DNA of 64,000 nucleotides from Ailurus styani (Eukaryota; Chordata; Mammalia; Carnivora; Ailuridae), in assembly GCA_002007465.1 (NCBI GenBank), contig LNAC01000103.1:2732852-2796851 (forward strand), written 5' to 3'. Numbering within the stretch: the first letter of the stretch is position 1; every line of letters starts with the position of its first letter. Shown here piece by piece: positions 60,218 to 64,000 of the stretch. The notes beneath the pieces were generated by a model that saw only the letters and a list, made by a program, of their open reading frames with translations, was not told where the DNA came from and searched no databases. The position numbers were made by a program, and so were the translations under genes.

Positions 60218-62780
60218 ATACCTTCATCCTTATTGAGATTATTGTCTCAGATCTTTGAAATATAGTTATTTTAAATGTTTGAAGTGTTCATATCATTGAG
60301 ATTTCGTCTAATGAGAGAATTTCATTGTCACGTGCTCAAACATGTTGACAATTTCTATTAAATTAAAAAATCAGCTTCAGGTGCAAGTTTTGATTAATGT
60401 ATGTTTTTTGTTTTTTCTCAAACTTTCTTATTTTCAAGTTCTTAAATTTTGGAACATGATCTCAGCATGAGTTTATGCATGTAACATTAATCTTGTTTAA
60501 GTAAATGTTGAAATTAGTGAATTGGTTCTCTTCATATTGCTCCCTCTGGAAGATAATAGTTGAGCCATGACTAGAAAGAGGTGAGGTATTTATACCTATG
60601 GACTATGGAGGCAAATATTAACTATGGACTTTGGAGGCACTTAATTAAGATTAATGTAATATTTCATTTGGGAGATAGTGTGAGCTTGGCCCAATTCATT
60701 GGTAGTCATGGTGGATATAAAGGGATATATACGAGAAATGTTCAGGTGTTCACAACTTAGATCTTAGTGAAAAAATGGATTCAGAGAACTGAACAAGGTT
60801 TCTGATTCTCACACCCTTATTTCCAGTTTTGGGTTTTCAGTTGATGGTATTAATAGGAAAGGGACTAAGTTTTAGAGAAAAATAATACAAGTGGGAAATT
60901 TTTTATGACCCAAATTTAACCTGTTAAAATATCATTTGACTATCATATATTCTTCTAAGTAAATCATTCTTAACATTTTTCCTTTTTACAAAGTTTCAGT
61001 TATTGATCTAGTTCACGTTCATTATACATTTACTTATATGTGTCTGAGCACTAGTACTCGGTACTAAAATATAAATAAGAATGTACTCAATCTCATCAGT
61101 GCATGGGGGAAAATGAAAATTATATTGTAAAAAATAATGAAGTTTGAATTTGTCTTTGTTTTCATATGTTAAGAAAAGTATCTAATATTACTATACCACA
61201 TTTTTGCAATATACAACAAATTAGTTTAATTATCTTGGAAAGCATATCCTTGTATTAGTTGGTTTCCCAGGTGGAAATTGTTGGCACATTCAAGTTGGGT
61301 ATAACTTGAAAAGGGTATAATAAAGAGAAATATTTCAGGGGAATATGCAAGGCTTGGGGGAAACATAAGTGTTAAGGCAGTAGCCTGGAGATTAACATTA
61401 ACAGAGACTTAATTCTCCCAAAGAGAGGGAGAAGGTTGTTACCAAACCCCGAAGGAGAGAACCTTCAGGGGATAATTAATAACCTTCAAATGAGGGACAC
61501 AGTCAATGCCAGGTAATCCTGTAAGGGAAAGATAAGAGAGAATTCTGCATTCACTCTTACTCCTTTCTCTAATCTCAGCAGATTTACCTTTAATCAAACC
61601 AAGAAGGCACAGGACAAAGGGAACTATAGATACAACTTATTTAGGTCAGTTTCCCTGGACAGTGAGCAGAGAGAAGCATTTAGAGTGAATATGAGAGGAT
61701 AAACAGAAGATGGCCAGCACAACTCTTTTTGAAGTTTAGTAACTATTTGCCAATATAAGTTTATTAACAATTTTTTCCCAAGTTAGGAAACTGTAGCCCT
61801 GTGATGGTAAATGTATAACATAAACTTAACACATTCAACCACATTTCTAAATTTTTAAGAATTCTCAAAAGGCAAATATCAATGTATGGATGTTTTCAGT
61901 ATTAATATAAGAGAGTACACTAATATAATAAAGGGTATTGTGTGCATTAAAATGTTTTTAATGAACATAATCTATATTTCCAAAATAAAAACAGTGTATT
62001 TTCTGACTCACAGTAGCATCAGAATTTTGGTGGAAACTTTAAATGGCTTTTTCTTCAAAAGAGCTTACTAAAATGCCATTGAAGAAAGAAAATTCTTATT
62101 TTCATTTCTTGAAATATATTTTTTCAGATATTAATTTCATATATTTAGTTCATATGAAAAAAATTGAAGTTCATTTATTAACTAGTTAAGAAAATTTATT
62201 ATAGTACAGAAATTCTATTTGGTAAGAAGAAACATTTTGTATTTATTAAATAGTATTTAATAGTAAAGTGTATCAAAGTGACTTTAACAGAGAAAAATGC
62301 AATACATATCATAACAGAATAAGAGAGGGGAGTGGACACCTAGTTTACAAATATAGTGCTGAAGTTATGTTTATTGATTGCATAGTTTCAATGACCCTTT
62401 CCTAACATAGTGGCAGCCTGTATTTTGCAGCTATTGTAGAATTTAAATTATCAAATAGAAAAGAATGTTTACTTTTACTTTGGCACCAACTTAGAAATCA
62501 TAAATTCAAATATACAGTAGAACAAAAATGTAAATATTTTATTTTTTTTACTTCCATCATTCACTCTTCCAGCATGCTTGTTAAGTCCATCATTCTCATT
62601 ATTATATCCTGGAATAACCCATGCTTTGATGCTCCTCAATGTAATTTCTGCACTGTCCAATATCATATTCCTTTGCTTCCCATGAATACATTCCAAGGTC
62701 AATAATGTTAGGTATGGTATCTTAGGAGTTCAGGAGGACACCAATCACAAAATTATTTATATTTCCCCACCTTACTTTGG
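60218..62780. other. Stretch without a gene; possible old repeat at 61255-61700
   Basis: A partial direct repeat, ctatggacta/ctatggactt followed by tggaggca, lies at about 60597-60641. From 61255 to 61700 the text is less AT-rich and may be an old dispersed repeat that I cannot name. Confidence 0.4.
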
Positions 62781-62785
62781 TTTCT

Positions 62786-63341
62786 TTTTTTTTTTTAACA
62801 TCTTAATTTTACTTTAGTTTTTTCAGTGTTCCAAGATTCATTGTTTATGCACCACAGCCAGTACTCCATGCAATACATTCCCTTCTTAATACCCACCACC
62901 AGGCTCACCCATCCCCACCCCCCTCCCCTCCATAATACTCAGTTTGTTTCTCAGAATCCACAGTCTCATCTTTCGTCTCCCCCTCCAATTTCCCCCAATT
63001 CACTTTTCCTTTCCTTCTCTAAATGTCCTCCATTTTATTCCTTATGTTCCACAAGTAAGTGAAACCATATGATAATTGACTTTCTCTGCTTGACTTATTT
63101 CACTCAGCATAATCTCATCCATTCCCATCCATGTTGATACAAAAGTTGGGTGTTCATTCTTTCTGATGGCTGTCTAATATTCCATTGTATATATGGACCA
63201 CATATTCTTTATCCATTCATCTGTTGAAGGACATCTCAGCTCATTCCACAGTTTGGTGATTGTGGGCATTGCTGCTATGAACATTGGGGTGCATATGGCC
63301 CTTCTTTTCACTGCATCGCTATCTTTGGAGTAAATACCCAC
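62786..63341 (-). mobile_element. Carnivore L1 3' part (sense portion of a 5'-inverted copy)
   Basis: A poly-T start and the carnivore L1 3' UTR (gtttatgcaccacagccagt) lead into the complement of the ORF2 C-terminus (ctgatggctgtctaatattc, gaacattggggtgcatatgg). At 63341 it switches abruptly to plus-strand ORF2. Confidence 0.93.
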
Positions 63342-63349
63342 CAAGAAAC

Positions 63350-63737
63350 TTAAGATACCTTGGAATAAAACTCACCAAAGAGGTAAAGGATCTGTACTCA
63401 AGGAANGAGGAACTACAGATCACTCATGAAAGAAATTGAAGAAGACACAAAAAATTGGAAAAGCATTCCATGCTCATGGATCAGAAGAATAAACATTGTT
63501 TTTTTGTTTGTTTGTTTGTTTGTTTGTTTTTATTCATTTGACACAGAGAGAGAGATTACAAGTAGGCAGAGAGGCAGGCAGAGAGAGAGGAGNTTAAGAT
63601 ACCTTGGAATAAAACTCACCAAAGAGGTAAAGGATCTGTACTCGAGGAACTACAGATCACTCATGAAAGAAATTGAAGAAGACACAAAAAATTGGAAAAG
63701 CATTCCATGCTCATGGATCAGAAGAATAAACATTGTT
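63350..63737. other. Two one-N assembly gaps with duplicated L1 flank
   Basis: Ns lie at 63406 and 63593. The L1 text from 63350 to 63500 recurs at 63594-63737. At 63406 a few bases (gagga) are also repeated. The left copy carries a SINE cut at 63593 and the right copy does not. This looks like SINE-present and SINE-absent versions joined in series. Confidence 0.83.
63501..63592 (-). mobile_element. Partial SINE (tail half), cut by a gap
   Basis: After cattgtt the sequence becomes a (TTTG)n-modified poly-T (63501-63530), then tattcatttgacacagagag and gcagagaggcaggcagagag, ending at the N. It is the tail part of a minus-strand SINE inserted in L1 ORF2. Confidence 0.9.
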
Positions 63738-64000
63738 AAAATGTCTATACTGCCCAGAACAATCTATACCTTAAACGCCATCCCAATCAAAATACCATTG
63801 GCATTTTTCAAAGTGCTAGAACAAACAATCCTAAAAGTTGTATGGAACCAGAAAAGACCCCGAATCACTAAGGAAATGCTGAAAAAGTAAAACAAAGCTG
63901 GGGGTATCATGTTGCCTGATTTCAAGCTTTACTACAAAGCTGTGATCACCAAGACAGCATGGTACTGGCGGCACAAAAACAGACACATAGACCAATGGAA

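Larger units (their letters stand above)
63342..64000 (+). mobile_element. Carnivore L1 ORF2 part in inverted orientation, runs off the window
   Basis: From ttaagataccttggaataaa onward this is plus-strand L1 ORF2 downstream of the RT core. The frame 63426-63890 contains [18 protein letters not shown] and [20 protein letters not shown]. Two N gaps and a partial SINE disturb it. Next to the minus-strand piece at 62786-63341 it gives the head-to-head arrangement of a 5'-inverted L1. The end lies beyond 64000. Confidence 0.88.

Overview
This window looks like ordinary intergenic or intronic DNA from a carnivore nuclear genome, most likely a mustelid (weasel, ferret, mink or otter group). The main evidence is about 22 copies of a tRNA-derived carnivore SINE with the head GGGCGCCTGGGTGGCTCAG and an AAATAAATAAAATCTT tail. 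Several copies have the GGGTTAAAGCC and CTGCCTACTTGTGATCTC variants that I associate with musteloids. LINE-1 copies have a carnivore-type 3' UTR. The DNA is AT-rich. I found no exon of a host protein-coding gene, no complete host RNA gene and no CRISPR array. The long open frames all come from LINE-1 ORF1 or ORF2, or are chance frames.

Layout. Positions 1-9200 are AT-rich DNA with seven SINEs, an old L1 3' end, and two assembly gaps (single Ns at 2000 and 7280) flanked by duplicated sequence. Positions 9690-12130 hold a HAL1/L1M-like remnant and L1 scraps. From 12130 to 22610 there are SINEs, a (CA)n microsatellite, an L2-like remnant and an MLT1-type LTR. Positions 22614-28640 form a nest: an old L1 was invaded by two SINEs and a younger 4.1 kb L1, and the younger L1 was invaded by another SINE. 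Positions 33927-35203 are a 5'-truncated L1 with an 18-base target-site duplication (TSD). At 37606-37640 there is a short retrocopy of the 5' half of tRNA-Gly(GCC), with its own TSD. Positions 39445-39690 are a small L1 with a 5' inversion.

The largest element is a full-length L1 on the minus strand at 44102-50946. It has an 11-base TSD, a GC-rich promoter with a YY1-like site, and ORF1 and ORF2 broken by frameshifts. The remaining 13 kb holds an L1M 3' end, further SINEs, a very short young L1 3' end with a TSD, an MLT1 LTR, and at the right edge an L1 that appears to be 5'-inverted and is disturbed by two more N gaps.

Functionally this is a record of L1-driven retrotransposition. L1 ORF2p-type endonuclease and reverse transcriptase probably mobilised the L1s, the SINEs and the tRNA half, since TSDs and poly(A) tails recur. 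No L1 here looks able to move today. I see no new biological system. The items most worth checking are the tRNA-half retrocopy, the SINE presence/absence variants implied by the gap structures, the L1 inversions, and a foldback insertion inside the full-length L1.
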